From: Marsupella aquatica
Lineage: Eukaryota; Marchantiophyta
Reading direction: 5' to 3'
Length of the DNA: 64,000 nucleotides
Assembly: GCA_973895155.1 (NCBI GenBank)
Contig: OZ316892.1
Coordinates: 17,050,001 to 17,114,000 of the forward strand
Shown piece after piece: positions 1-11,887 of this stretch. Below the pieces are notes generated by a model. It did not search any database and was not told the origin of the DNA. It saw only the letters and a program-made list of their open reading frames with translations. A program made the position numbers and the translations under genes. Every line of letters begins with the position of its first letter. Position 1 is the first letter of the stretch.

Positions 1-499
1 ATGAGATCTGGTGAAAAGCATACAGACGAGCAAATCCTAGCTTGGGGCATCCATCCACCCTACACCCACGACCTCACATCCATAAAAATATTCAAATCTG
101 AAGGTCATTTGACATTGACAGTTGAGTTGACATGTGGCTATCATTGGGGGGGGGGGGGGGGGGGGGGGCGGCGCTGAAATGAAAATCTAAGTAGGCCTGC
201 ATTACATTCAAAAATTTTAATAATGCAAAAGAATTTAAAGTCCAATGAAAGTAGAACACTAATGTTATTTTGCTACTCTCTCTCTATGAATAAATTTTCC
301 AAGTTACATTGACCCTAAATCCTAATTCTCTTTTCCAACCACATCATTGACCAACTACACATTGGCCCCAAGCATAAAATGGCCACATTCAATGATAAAT
401 TGATCACACTGATAAAATGGCCGCAATGACAATTGTGCAACGCACCAATGGGCTTGTGGAATATAGATTAATATAGTAATTACCTAGCTTTCTGTCTCC
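1..499. other. AT-rich flank with poly-G tract, no gene seen
   Basis: Unique-looking AT-rich DNA left of the first transposon. It contains a G homopolymer of about 20 bases near position 147-168, followed by GC-rich bases. I see no coding frame or RNA gene. Confidence 0.6.
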
Positions 500-525
500 T
501 TAAACCACCAATCGCTGTATAAAAT

Positions 526-544
526 ACTCCGGGTGACCCGGAAT
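526..544. repeat. Subterminal hairpin of transposon X, copy A
   Basis: An inverted repeat of the form ACTCCGGGT-G-ACCCGGA(A)T lies 22 bases inside the left end. In copy B (20113-20131) the arms are a perfect 9 bp; here one base has drifted. Conservation in both copies near the terminus suggests a structural or protein-binding role in transposition, which is inference. Confidence 0.6.
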
Positions 545-966
545 AGTCACTCCCAAAACGCGATTGCGGTGTCTGCGGATGAGCGTCCTTCCACAGCCCT
601 CCGATCGGGAGCCCGATCATTTTCGTCCGTTCGTCAAATGAGCCAATCTATGGCTCAAAATGCAGGTCTCTCCGAGATCTACGTCTCAGGAAAAACCAGA
701 TCTTGAAAGAGTGAAAAATGAGTGAGAAAAATGAAAAAAAACTATCCAAGCAATCTGATTGGTGGAGGCCCAAAAATTTGAATTTTGAATTTTCGGGCAG
801 GTCGGGGCAGGGACAGGTGGCCCGAAGTACTATCGGGCGACCGGGTGAAGAAACCTGTGCGGGCATCCGCCCATAGCAGGTCAAACAAGAGCCTCGCTTG
901 GGCCGGTTAGGATTGCTATCTTTCGGATGACTTTATGTATAGTTGATAGTAACTATATTTTGAAGA

Positions 967-1035
967 GTCCTCTTGGTTCACTGGTTAGTGCTTCTGCCTC
1001 CCAAGCAGCAGGTTCGAGGTTCAAATCCGTCTGTG
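967..1035 (+). other. tRNA-like (Pol III A/B box) sequence in X, copy A
   Basis: The stretch has an A-box-like TGGTTAGTGC at 982-991, an anticodon-arm-like CTGC-CTCCCAA-GCAG that would read CCC (Gly), and a B-box-like GGTTCAAATCC at 1018-1028. The acceptor and T stems do not pair well, so it is not a functional tRNA gene. The same sequence is in copy B at 20548-20615, so it is an old part of transposon X, perhaps a captured tRNA or SINE head. Confidence 0.5.
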
Positions 1036-1363
1036 GAAGATGTGCATGTTTTGCATCTGAAATTGCTCTCCCCTCTCCCTATTGGGGGTGCCAAAAGAGA
1101 TAAAAACAGCCGCCACCTCAAGGTCTTCCTAGGGTTTCAGGTAGGTGTACGTACCAGGCAGTGGGGAGCAGGGGCATGAGGGCAAAAGGGGCAATGTGGG
1201 TACACAATGCCTCATTTGCACATTGACTTCCCAAGGTACTTTTTCTTTTCTCTTGTCTTTCCCTTTGTATTTGCCCATTCATTTATTTTTGTCAATTTAT
1301 TTTTTGTTTTACCGGGTTTGGCTTGGCATCCGGGTCTGTTGTAGAGGTTAGGGGTATTCTCTT

Positions 1364-3644
1364 GGAGGAGGACATTGCTGAGCAATATGCTTCGGATGCG
1401 GAAGATGAAGAATTATATCGCGAGGATGATCCAGATACTCTTGTGGCTTTAGGAGCAAACATCAATGTGGATGAGGGAGACTTCCAAGTATGAATCCTCT
1501 CCTTCCACCACTCTAGTATGCAAAGTTCATTTTTTATAATTATAAACAAAAGAGAAAATATTTGACCACCAAGTTTGTGGGTTTCTTGTACCAGGAGCCA
1601 TCCATTGTCCCTGACTCTCAACCTACAGGAGCGGCTCCAACCGTTGACCCTTTGCCTTCGCTAGTTCTTGACTCTCAGCCTACAGGACCTCCGGACACAC
1701 TACCGACTCGTAGAGCAGCACCTCATCTTCCAACTACAGTTGCATTTTTTGATCGCAACCTGGTGGCTACTTTTGTCATATACATGGATGTTTGAGGACT
1801 CCGAGAGTTGAGCGAGTGACCGAGTTGCATCAACTTTGGTCAATTCACATTGGATATGGGGAGGGTGGTCATGGTTGGACTTATATTACAGGCGAGAATG
1901 AGCCTGGGAGGTCATCTCCTATGATTACCCCCCAGTTGTATCATTCCACCCTTTGTGCAGGCCTCACCTATACCTCTTTGGCTGTTGTTGTAGCACACAT
2001 TGGCTTACATGTTCCTACTGTAGCTCATTGGCACGACTTTCAAAGTGGTCGTGGACGTCCTCGGGGTGGATGGATAGCAGCTGTAAAACAACAATGGAAT
2101 GAAAACAAAAGTCATATGTGGCAGCAGCTAAAGGATGACATTGAGCAACGCCGAGCAACTAACACTGGTAAGTAATTGACTGTTATAGATCCTACTTGAT
2201 TTTTTTGGGTACTCAAGGGTTATGCTCTTCTTACCAATTTTTTGGTTTGATTTGGTTCTCATAGTTTGTATATATGCTTTGAAATGACAGACCCTGGATT
2301 AGTGGTGTACTTGGATACTCGATGGGATTCTTCGAGGAGCGATTATCATGGTACCACCTCTCTCCTCAATGTTGAAGATAATAGGGTAATTGAGATGGTT
2401 ACAATTACCAGGAGAGAAGAGAGAAATGCTTGGCACATGGAGGACAAGGGTACTCAAAGGGCACTGGATAATTTGAGAGAGGCAGGGATCTCTATCACTG
2501 AGGTCATCCATGACGACAAGGCCACTATTGATAACATTGTGGAGAACATGGGAATTAGGAACCAGAAAGACTTGTGGCATAAAGCCAAAAACCTTATCAA
2601 GAAGTTCGTGGACAAGATGGTGAGTGCCACCTACACTTTGACCATTGACATTGATACAGCTGCATCCCGTTCTGAGTTGCAAGCAGTTACAGCTAAGAAG
2701 TTGCAGGACTGGTTGAAGGCTAGGGGTGTGAGAGGGTACTTTGCCCTTAGGAAGGAAGCACTGGTCCATAAAGTTGGGGACATGTGTGGGTTGCCACCTA
2801 GAGAACTAATACATATTCCAACACGTGGCCTCAAGTACCCAGAGCTGTCTCAACACAACATTGCCACAAAGTTGAAGACATGGTTCTATGTATGTTGTCG
2901 GCGATGTAAGAGCAGGTATGCATAATATTGGATAAGGTGTGAATTTTGGGGTTTTACATTTGTAGGTGTACTAAGTGTGGGATGGGTTTACATATTATTT
3001 CACAAGACTAAGTAATTGGAATGTCCATTATGCAGTGGGGGAGATGCTGCATCCTTGGCCTTTGAGTTGGGTAACTGTGGTGATCATTGGGCCGGCGATC
3101 ACAGATTATGTGCGAGACTATCTGATCAACCATGTCAGCATCTTGAGGAGCCTGGGGCCATCCAGCTTGACCGTTACTATGAGAATGGTAAACCTTGTGT
3201 TGACCTATGTAATTCTGTTGTGAAATATGACTTGGTTAGGTAAGCAAGATTGCCTGTTATACATGACTTATTATTTGACTTTTTTTTGTACATGTAGGTG
3301 GCGAGACTCATAAGGCCATGCAAAAGTTTCTGAAAAAATATATTACTCCCGAGAAGATGAGGTTTTATACCATGGCCCGGGAGAATTTCATGTCAGAGAC
3401 TTACCATTCCATGATGGGCAAATATGCGACAAAGCGCATTCATTTCTCAGCCAGTCACGAGGCCCGTTTGTGTTGTGCTGCCATGGATTGGAACAAGAAT
3501 ATCAGAAGGCATGTCTGGAAGGTATATGCTCGCACACCCGTGAACACTGCTGTCAGGGAGCGCCCTCCTCGAACACGAGTATTGGTGGACCGGACCACTA
3601 GTTGGAAGGACGCAACCAGTGAACGCATTTATGGAGTATCATGA
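1364..3644 (+). pseudogene. Transposon X transposase, 5'-deleted and broken (copy A)
   Basis: Recognisable exon remnants are: about 1364-1490 (acidic, EEDIAEQYASDAEDEELYRED); about 1590-2167; 2291 to about 2914; about 3030-3240; and about 3299-3644. Likely introns include 2168-2290 (GTAAGT...ACAG), which joins the reading frame cleanly. The 2291 exon carries a transposase-like core (VVYLDTRWDSS, then HDDKATIDNIVE and DLWHKAKNL). The last exon has the terminal block SETYHSMMGKYATKRIHFS and DWNKNIRR, which resembles the end of eukaryotic DDE transposases. The frame is interrupted near 1793 (TGA, shared with copy B), and the start-codon exon present in copy B (20987) has been deleted here. It is therefore non-autonomous. 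The superfamily is inferred from TTAA flanks and general motif order. Confidence 0.65.
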
Positions 3645-5014
3645 CCAAGAGGTAAAAAACCACTCAATAAATATGACTGGAACAAGGAAATGTAAAGATA
3701 GAGCGTGTGTGCATGCATGACAATTCTAATTGTATTGAGTTTTTGTTGTAGGATGATTTCATGACATCTTGTGGAGGACTCCACCCAAGTACTGTGTCCA
3801 GAAAAAGTCAGCGTACATATGGAGTGAGACCTCCATATATGACCTCGGCTAACATATCTCATGTGAGTTCAGAATTGTTCATGATTTTTATCATTTGAAA
3901 ACTTAGTTTGGAATGGATCTTGTAAGTTAGGATATCTCTTATGTTACCTCTATGCTAATTTATTCCATACCAATGTTGCTGTTTATACCAGGATTTACAT
4001 GAGAAGGGCCGAGACCTGGCACCCTTAGTGTTCCAGACTTTTTTCCAGTGGTTAGCATCCTGAGTTTGGAGGGATACAATGTTACTATGTTGACTGCTAT
4101 GTCAAGTTTTTGAACTTTTATTATGTCAAGTTTTTGCACTTTTATAAAATGACTTGTATGTCATGTTCTTGTCTATCATGGCCAAACAACCTTATATGGT
4201 TAGGGGTCTTTACTTGATTTGTGGTTTGCCTCGGGGGGGGGGGGGCGCTTTGAAGTCCTATGAAGTAGACTGAGTTTATAACTTGGCGACCACTAAATAA
4301 AAAAGTGGCAAAAGAACCCCTAAATTGGGGAATGTAATTGGTTTTCTTTGCCTATTTTTGTGGAAAATGTGACATTGGGAGACTCTTCGTGGCCAAGCAA
4401 ACAATTGGAGTTGTTTCACTTTTTTGTATGATATGTTACCACTAAAACTATACAGTGTACATATTTCGCCACCGTCTGAAAGGAGAGAAAAGAACATTGA
4501 AATAAACTAAAGCAAAAATGCAAAATGACTCAAAGAGTGAGGTATGCCAATAAGGATAAGTTTGATACATAACAACCAGCACAAGCTTATGCCAGATTTA
4601 TTTGTGAAGACCCTTTATATCTATACTGAAGTGTGACATGGACTCCCAAAGGGAATTCAGCACCTCTGCCATGCATCAACCAGTACTAGTTATACTCTTC
4701 CGTAAGGTTGGCAATGACTATGAAGTGCATTTTGTGCTATAAAATGTACTCCCAAGAGGAATTGAACCTCTTCCGCTGCCAGCCAGCAGGAGTTGTTTAG
4801 TATGAGTTATACTCTTCCATGTTGTTTAGTATGAGTTATACTCTTCCATAAGGTTGGCAATACTATGAATGGCATTTTGTGCTATAAAATGTACTCCCAA
4901 GAGGAATTGAACCTCTTCCGCTGCCAGCCAACAGGAGTTGTTCTGCAAGAACATTTATTAGTACTGTTGCACATTGCAAGGAGAACATCAACTTTGGCAG
5001 CATAATGTCTGTAA
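3645..5014. other. Non-coding middle of transposon X, copy A
   Basis: This stretch is homologous to 35967-37124 of copy B. It holds possible 3' transposase exon remnants (about 3750-3860), a G-rich tract near 4233-4247, and a duplicated block of about 100 bp near 4740-4930 beginning CTATAAAATGTACTCCC. No convincing additional gene is seen. Confidence 0.5.
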
Positions 5015-5413
5015 CTAGTTAGGGAGGAATCCTACAAATTTCTCCCCTTCATCATGCCAAGTTTCTTTCACACAAGTTTTGACTGCTTCAGGAAACTTAG
5101 TTCTATCTGCAAAGCCTGCCACATAGGCCAAGTGAGTGTACACCTGCAATCGTTTTCTTCTCATGGCAGTCTCTGCATAAGTGTATGCAGCACACATGAT
5201 GAATTGTTCTACCGCAACTGCTGGATTGAGATCAGAATGACATTGTCTAACCACACTACAAAACTCTGGAAAATCTGATTGGACCTCTTGCAATGTGACA
5301 GTCCGAACTATGGGTGGAGAACCCTCAACATGATTTGGATCCTGCCAGGACAAATAGTAAACTCCATCTACATATTCAGTCAACATGACTTTCAACTTTG
5401 TAACTGGTGCCAT
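5015..5413 (-). CDS. Conserved small antisense ORF of transposon X (copy A)
   Basis: A 132-residue ORF on the strand opposite the transposase, starting MAPVTKLKVMLTE. Copy B has an intact homologue of 134 residues (37125-37529). The two differ at well over a dozen amino acids, yet neither has gained a stop or frameshift, although the neighbouring transposase is broken in both copies. That hints at selection or an element-encoded function. I recognise no domain: the sequence is mixed alpha-like with a central CAAYTYAET and a conserved KTCVKETWHDE near the C-terminus. It may be a second transposon protein, or an exon captured from a host gene. The start is set by the first ATG shared between copies. 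Confidence 0.55.
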   Translation of the reverse strand: MAPVTKLKVMLTEYVDGVYYLSWQDPNHVEGSPPIVRTVTLQEVQSDFPEFCSVVRQCHSDLNPAVAVEQFIMCAAYTYAETAMRRKRLQVYTHLAYVAGFADRTKFPEAVKTCVKETWHDEGEKFVGFLPN

Positions 5414-5479
5414 CTTCCTGCCATGGGAAATTAGAGTGAGAACATATTCAATATCCCCAAAGCTTCACAATTCTACGAA

Positions 5480-6640
5480 TGTTCCACATTCAGGATGGTA
5501 TACTAAATGTCAGCAAAATTGAGGCCTCTGCCACGATCCGCTTTGGCAGCCGAAGAGCATGGAGCTCACAGCACACAGTAGCGACTTCGAAACCAGCAGC
5601 AATGAGCAGAAATTGTGCATCTTGGCAAAATGCAGCTCTAGCTATGGCAGTGGAGCAACAGCGAGTAGAAAAGCAACAATGATGAGCACAAATGGAGCAC
5701 AGATTGAGAACCTGAAAGAAATTGAGTAACAACAAGGTATGCAGCCAAGCAGCAGCTAGCGAGCACAAAAAAGAGCACAAATCGAGCACCCTGGAAAATG
5801 AAACCTGGAAATTGGCCGAGCAGCGGACGATGAGAGCGGCTTCAATCAGAGCAGCAGCAGAGCAGATGTCAATCACGAGCAACAGCTGAGCAAATGCCGA
5901 TCATGAGTAGCAGCCGAGCAGCAGCAAGCACCGGGGGTCAACAAGATTAGGCCGAGCAGCACCCGAGGTGAGCAAGAACTGAGCGGCAGCAGGAGCTCAG
6001 CAACAGCTCATAGCAGCACCCTATGGAGCTCAGCAGCAGCTCGCAGCAGCACCCTATGGAGCTCAGCAGCAGCTCATAACACCCTATCAAGCTCAGCAGC
6101 AGCGCGCAATAGCACCCAGTCGAGCAGGAGCTCGCAGCAGCACCATATTCAAGCTCACAGCAGCTGATAAGCAGCAGCCAATAACGCAGCAGCTGTGAGA
6201 GATTTCAGATTCGGAGGTAGACGACAACGAGGTGTGAGGAGCAGAGCAACAGCATCCGAGCTCCAGCTATGGCAGCTGCTCGCAACTTGGATTGGAGAGG
6301 GAGGCACAAAGCGACTCCTAGTGGTCACCAATGACTTTCGAGCTTGAGGTGGAGTTCCAAAACGATCAATGCAAATCAAAGAGCTAGGACAAACGATGGA
6401 GCGCAGCAGCGAGGTCGAGGAGCATTCAAAAATCCGAGCTATGGGCAGCAGCAAGTTGCGAGTCCTCGGAGGAGGCTGGCAATGGCAGCTCCCCGGGCAG
6501 CTCGTGGTCATGGAGGATCGGAGGCACTAGTGCAGCACAAAGCACTGCACACGAAGCGCTACTGGGAGGCGGAGGCGCACAAGGGCAACGAAGCGCTGGT
6601 GGGAGACGAAGGCGCAGAAGGGCAGCAGTAGGCGCTGCTG
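5480..6640. repeat. CAG/GCA-rich right arm of transposon X, copy A
   Basis: Dense AGCAGC and GAGCAGCAG triplets with larger imperfect duplications, for example around 6000-6100 where 'ctcagcagcagctc' recurs. Open frames here are low-complexity by-products. Copy B has the equivalent, longer region at about 37660-39000. On the minus strand it would be the leader of the 5015-5413 ORF. Confidence 0.6.
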
Positions 6641-6825
6641 GGAGGCGGAGGCACTGTTGGGAGGTGCCTAGGGTTAGTGGGGAGGTGGGATTGGGAGCCA
6701 GGCGGGCGGGCCCTGCAGCGGCCGGGGTACGGGAGCGGTGGCAGGGACTCTGGCATGGCTCGGGCAGAATGGGAAGCCGCTCGGGCAGGGATCAGGGTCC
6801 CTTTAGACCCCGAGTTGTGGTTTAA

Positions 6826-8170
6826 ATGTTTTCCTGTCATATAATTTCTCAGTGGTCAAGTTGTCTCATAACCTGCAATTTGAGTATGGAGCGCTCTTGC
6901 ACACCCAAGATGTGGAGCCAGCAGCAGAGCTTAACCCTTGCCAAACTATCAAGCAGCTCGTCATGTATCATTGCTGGTTGCAAAATACATATTTTATGAT
7001 ATCTAAACTTGGACCGAGACTAACTTCTTGGGGAGCAAACTCCTTTGGTCATCTTGCATATGAAGAGAGTAACCTGAAATTGCAGAGATCAATCATGAGG
7101 TCAAAAGCTTGCAAAATGAGAGCCACTCTTCCACCTGGCTTGGCAAGGTCTAGCATATTAATAATGATGTCATAAATATCACAACTAACAAATGATGGTC
7201 CCTTTTTCATTTAGCAAGCCATTAATTTTGATAGGTCTTGCCAATTTAATGTAATATTGGAGGGTCTCGAAACATTGCAAACAGAAGGTTGAAAATGATG
7301 TTCAGAAAATGAGGTAGAAAAAGGAATATTGTTGAACCCTAGGGAAAACAACAGGATTATGTGAGCCTTCTTCAAGGTTGAAAGGTCCCATGCATCTTGA
7401 ATGCACTCTCCACCATACCTCAAGAGGCACAATGACCACCTTTTCTGAGGATTGGGGGTGGGAAGAAATCGTTTTGTTGGTTGTGTGTGTGTGTGTGTTG
7501 GGGGGAAGGGGGAGGCAATGGAGCTTTTGGGGAAGGATGGCTAAGAAAAGTAATCCTTGGACCCCATGTTCATCCAAGGAATGTGTGTGTGAAGTAAAAT
7601 CAATTTTCAGCAAGGCGGTAACCAATGGTTTAGAGTCTCCTGGTGGTCTTGGTGTGTGCTCGTACAAAAGAGAACGCTCAAAAAATAGAGAAGATTGATC
7701 TGGTTGAGATATATGATCTCTTTGTTTTATCAAAGAGAAGGTTGAATATATGGAGAAATTGAGTTTTTTGACGATTTTTGTTTACACATTGGAGAAATCA
7801 CGTTTTTACCATTCTTGATTGATCATATGTGAGTTACATTGAGCATTACCACCACAAGAAAAACTGGAGGACAACACTCAGTTGTTGGCAAAAGACATTT
7901 GTCATTTCGGTGGGAAGAATGCTTGAAACAGACAAGCCATCACTTCACATGAAGGTTTTGTAGTTGTTTTGATTTAAGAAGTTATGGTGTGACTGGAGGG
8001 AGACCATTGATTGTTTCTTCAACATAAAGGTTGCATTTGGTGTCAACTTGTGTTCAGAGTGAGCTTCAGTAGAAGCTTGGAGGGATGCAAACAATTCAAG
8101 CCGGGAAGCAAGCATTATGGACAAGCGATGACAATGTAATCGAATAAATCAATTTACAACAACTAAGTTT
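6826..8170. other. Intergenic, no gene recognised
   Basis: AT-rich sequence after the TTAA end of X. There is a short (TG)n microsatellite at about 7481-7499. Open frames on both strands lack recognisable domains or codon structure. Confidence 0.5.
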
Positions 8171-9080
8171 GTGACGGTGATGAGATTGTGACATCTCTTG
8201 ATCGAGAAAGGGTCTCCAATGAACCTCAGATTTGACAAATTTTGTCAAGTTCCAAATGAGTTTTTGAATTTCTCTGCCTTTCCAATGAGTGTGACAATAA
8301 GGAATTTTGGTCATGAGTTCATGAATTCTTTTAGCTTTCCAACGTTGAGTCTGACATTGACCAACGCTGGTCCACAAACTGCAAGCAGAGCTAGACAGTG
8401 TGATCGGGAAGGATAGATTCATGACTGAGGTATACATTTTGAAGTTGCCTTACCTTCAGGCAGTCGTGAAAGAGTCTCTCCAGCTACATCCACCAGCTCC
8501 GCTCGACATTCCTCACTGCAGCACTGAGCATAGCAAGCTAATCGGCTATGACATCTTGGTGGGGACCACGGCACTTGTGAACATTTGGGCCATCAACCGC
8601 AACCCGAAGCAATGGCCCAACCCTCTGCGATTCGATCCCAAGCGTTTAACAAATTTGGATAACAGCATTTTTGGCAGCGCATATAATCTCCTGCCCTTTT
8701 TGTCATGCAGACGGGGCTGTCCAAGCATGCTCCTGGGTCTCACCATGGTTGTCAGATTTTGTCACGGTACTAAAGAGATCATGAGGTTTTCAATCTCTCT
8801 AGCTTTCTAATGTGTGACTTTGGGAATACTCGTCAAGAATTAGAGAGATCATGAGTATCTTAATTTCTCTAGCTTTCCAATGAACTTAACATTGATAGAT
8901 TTTGTCAAGTACTAAGGAGATGATGAGTTTTCTTATTTTACTCTAACTTTCCAATGAGTGTGACATTGAAAGATTTTATCAAGATAATATTAAAGAGGTC
9001 ATGAGTTTCTTGATCCTGAGCTTTCCAATGAATCAAACATTGACAGATTTCATGAAGCACTAAGGAGATTGATTATTTAG
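8171..9080. repeat. Degenerate minisatellite around a P450 relic
   Basis: Units of roughly 75-80 bp sharing 'gagatcatgagtttt', 'tctctagctttccaatga', 'gtgacattga' and 'gattttgtcaag' recur at about 8170-8390 and 8750-9080. They flank the cytochrome P450 fragment. The units are diverged, so the array is old. Confidence 0.55.
8436..8760 (+). pseudogene. Cytochrome P450 C-terminal fragment, decayed
   Basis: The frame reads LPYLQAVVKESLQLHPPAP, then a PERF-like region (NPKQWPNPLRFDPKRL) and a heme-loop-like FLSCRRGCPSMLLGL. These match the K-helix to heme-binding part of plant A-type (CYP71-clan-like) P450s. Key positions are lost: the K-helix ExxR reads ESLQ, and the heme loop lacks the normal FGxGRRxCPG spacing, although a Cys remains. 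No N-terminal two-thirds is visible upstream. It is a relic exon embedded in the minisatellite, and not an active enzyme. Confidence 0.75.
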
Positions 9081-9870
9081 TTCTACAATGTGAAGCCAAA
9101 AGGGTTCTTACTATGTACATTTATTTTGATTGCTTTATTTTCCAAACTTGCAAATAATTAAAAATACAAGCATTTTGATGTTAAACACTAATATATCATT
9201 GACGAATATTAGAATGATAACTTTTTTTTACTAAATGACATCCAAGGTTCCTTTGTAACTGTCTGGTTTTTTTACGCTTAATACGTATGGCAGAGCGCCC
9301 CAAAAATTACATTTATTTTGCCACAAACATGAATGTGCGCTTTGGTTCATGTCAAAAATAAGATCTGTCTTGTTTGTGGCTAGTTGTGTTTATGTGACAC
9401 AACATAGTGGCAAGGAATTTGCAAGGGACCTCTCATGGGGGTCAATATATTTTGATGTGGCTGAAATTGGGGATTTTTTTGGGTCCTGTTTTAGGAGGTG
9501 ATGAAAATGAAGGCCAAGCATAACCTAGAGGGGTACATGGACAAGCTAAGAAAAATCAAATTACACAGTACAAACGAGACTCTAGAATAAGGGCAGTGGT
9601 CTAGGGTGAAGCCTCCAGGCATAAACGAAAGTCAGGTAAGGCAAAAATGACCATCATTGGGGTGGGAAATGAAATGAGCTATACTTTTGTTCTCACCAAT
9701 ATGGATTGTCCCTGGACAGGCATTAGATAAGTTTAGAATAGTGTTAGTGATTGATTGTCATGTTTACAGTCATTGTCAGCTTTGTGCATCACATCCTGTT
9801 GCGCATACACAGTGCTTCATCAACTGATTGATGCATCTGGATATTTCTAGTAGTACATTGATGTTTGTAG
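9081..9870. other. Intergenic, no gene recognised
   Basis: AT-rich, with no open frame of interest and no structured repeat seen. Confidence 0.5.
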
Positions 9871-10080
9871 TTGACTTTCCATTATTTTTTATGCAATCGG
9901 ACCATCATCTCCAAATACAAGGAAGCACTGGCCGGAACACCTGGGCCCCTACACGGCATGCCCATCAGTGTCACACACTGCATTGCTAATTTTCCATTAC
10001 ACGAAAAATGTTCAATGTCGGGTATGGTGGCCACGTGTTCATCTATGCAAAGCTACAAAGCTGTGTTGTGGATTGAATGA
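9871..10080 (+). pseudogene. Possible amidase-family fragment
   Basis: A 69-codon frame contains ALAGTPGPLHGMPISVTHCI, which resembles the segment GPLHGIPISVKD that precedes the catalytic region of amidase-signature enzymes such as plant fatty acid amide hydrolases. The catalytic Lys expected after ISV is replaced (VTH) and similarity stops soon after. Only about 20 residues support the call, so it is tentative and at best a gene fragment. Confidence 0.3.
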
Positions 10081-10696
10081 ATGGAAAGCTTGCTCATCAG
10101 TACAAAGTCTTGCAATTGGAATGAAGACATGACAGCCCTTGCTCATCTTTTAAGAGGATAACTGAGACTAAACCCACTAGGCAAGACCTACACAGACAGA
10201 TCAAGGAGAGATAATTCAGTCCAAAACCATCCTTCTCCTCTCAGCAAACAGTCGCAAGAGATAAATTAGTCATATATGAAATTCGCCACTTTGTCGGAAT
10301 CTGCAACCACGAGAGAAGTGCGAGTGACTTTTCGCCAACCATACCCGGAAAGTGGTTCGACAAGCCCTTGAGAATTGTCGCCCTTTCTTCGACGAAGAAG
10401 AATCGAGAACGAGCTGAACCGTTTGTCGGGCGGCGAGCGTTTTGCCTCAAATTAGAGCTCTCTAACAATTAGTTCCAACTGCACAGAATGGACTTCCTGA
10501 AAGCTTTACCTGTCCATTTACTCCGGTCCAGTGTTGGGCCAGTAGTACTGTGTGCTGCAATGCCTCCGGAATTTGTGTCGACAGGCAATCTCTCAAGTAT
10601 TGTTACCCGCAATGCCTCCCGACTTTCATCAGGAACCGCTTGGATATACAAGCGGTATCATCGTCCTTCACCAATTAACTGCAATGCTTTGACTCC

Positions 10697-10894
10697 ATCC
10701 CATAAATTCCAAAGACAAGGGCTGAAGCGATGGCACCATTCCAGAGAACCACTGCTAGATCAATGTTGAAGCCTAGGGCCCACTCACTTCAATCCGCCCA
10801 TCAATCCCAAAGATAAGGGTTGAAGCGATGGCATCATTCCAGAGGACCACTGCTAGATCGATGTCGAAGCCTAGGGCCCACTCACTTGAATCCG
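10697..10894. repeat. Two-copy 99-bp tandem repeat
   Basis: Units starting 'ccat(a/c)aat(t/c)ccaaaga' at about 10697 and 10796 share 'gaagcgatggca' and 'cctagggcccactcactt'. Copies are about 90 percent alike by eye. No coding role is seen. Confidence 0.65.
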
Positions 10895-11651
10895 GCACAA
10901 CAAAGTATCCTGTAAATCTCAGAATTCCAAATTTCCAGTCTCCAACCTGTGACTTGCGCCGCCTCACGTCGTATGTGCAGCAACTACAACTCACGATAGA
11001 ACTCCCCGTTACAAAGAGTTCACATTAGGGGAACTTAGGGGCACTTTACAAGACATCGGGGGCTGTTCGCTTCCTTTTCTACCAAAGCTGAGCCAGCAGC
11101 AGTTTCACATGCTAAAAACAGTATATCGGGGCTAATAGAGAATTTAGAAAACTTTTATTGCCCCCAACATCTTGTAAAGGGAACTCATCTTGTAAAGGGA
11201 ACTCTGGCCAGTGTAACTAGAATCATTGACTAGAAGACAAACTTGGGACCCACTCCACCTGAATCTTTGGCTAATGCTGGCTAATCTTTGGCTAATGCTG
11301 GTTCCTGTGGGTCCGCATTTATTGAAAACTGCCCATAATAGGAATGGACCAAGCGGCCGGATGAAGGGACCTCCAACGGAGGTGGTCTAAAATTCTGGAC
11401 AAAAAAGAGCTCCACGTAGGCAAAAGTTGGGCCCCACTGAAGTCCATGTAGGATCGGCAGAATCAATGAGCAAAACTGCCCCCGACGTTTTCTAAAGTGA
11501 ACTCCAGCACTATCTCCCCAATGGATGGCCCGGATTGGATCTTGGATGTCAGAAAAGTGAAGGAACTGCCCCCGACGTCTTGTAAAGCCACCCTTACTCT
11601 ACTGGATCTTCGTTGCCAGCGATATGATTGAACTCTACTATAAGTGATTCT
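10895..11651. other. Intergenic with scattered short repeats
   Basis: Contains dispersed short copies of 'catcttgtaaaggg(a)aact' (about 11169-11205) and 'actgcccccgacgt' (about 11474 and 11567). No gene is seen. Confidence 0.4.
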
Positions 11652-11887
11652 TCTCAAAGTCATTAATGTAATCTTAAAGAGATTTGTGCCGAACTTTATT
11701 TCAAATATATTTGTAATCTCTACTGTTCCCATATTCTCGGGTCCTTGTAGCGTGCAAGGAGCAGTAACACTCTCAAAGTCATTAGTGTAATCTTAAAGAG
11801 ATTTGTGCCGAACTTTATTTCAAATATATTTGCAATCTCTACTGTTCCCATATTCTCGGGTCCTTGTAGCGTGCAAGGAGCAGTAAA
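11652..11887. repeat. Two-copy 119-bp tandem repeat
   Basis: The unit beginning 'tctcaaagtcatta' occurs at 11652 and 11771, each ending 'gtgcaaggagcagtaa'. The copies are nearly identical, so the duplication is recent. Confidence 0.75.

Larger units (their letters stand above)
504..6821 (+). mobile_element. Kolobok-like DNA transposon X, copy A
   Basis: The ends were found by comparing this copy with the second copy (20091-39326). In both, homology starts at ACCAC(C/T)AATC and stops at GTTGTGGT, and both ends abut TTAA (500-503 and 6822-6825 here). This gives a TTAA target-site duplication and short ACCAC inverted ends, as known for the Kolobok and piggyBac superfamilies. Contents in order are a hairpin-rich left end, a tRNA-like sequence, broken transposase exons (1364-3644), a small minus-strand ORF (5015-5413) and a CAG-rich right arm. 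Relative to copy B it lacks about 0.9 kb around 1350, including the exon with the transposase start codon. The Kolobok label rests on TTAA and remembered motif patterns, so the superfamily is tentative while the element itself is well supported. Confidence 0.8.

Noticed and set aside
147-168. Poly-G run as an assembly gap or G-quadruplex of interest
   Set aside because: Single homopolymer with no context. Similar runs occur elsewhere in the window and may be sequencing artefacts.
967-1035. Functional tRNA-Gly gene
   Set aside because: Acceptor and T stems do not pair. Only box-like motifs and one arm are recognisable, and the second copy has decayed further.
5479-6840. Ala/Gln-rich ORFs in the CAG-rich arm
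   Set aside because: Low-complexity triplet DNA gives open frames in several phases. No conserved start or domain is shared with copy B.
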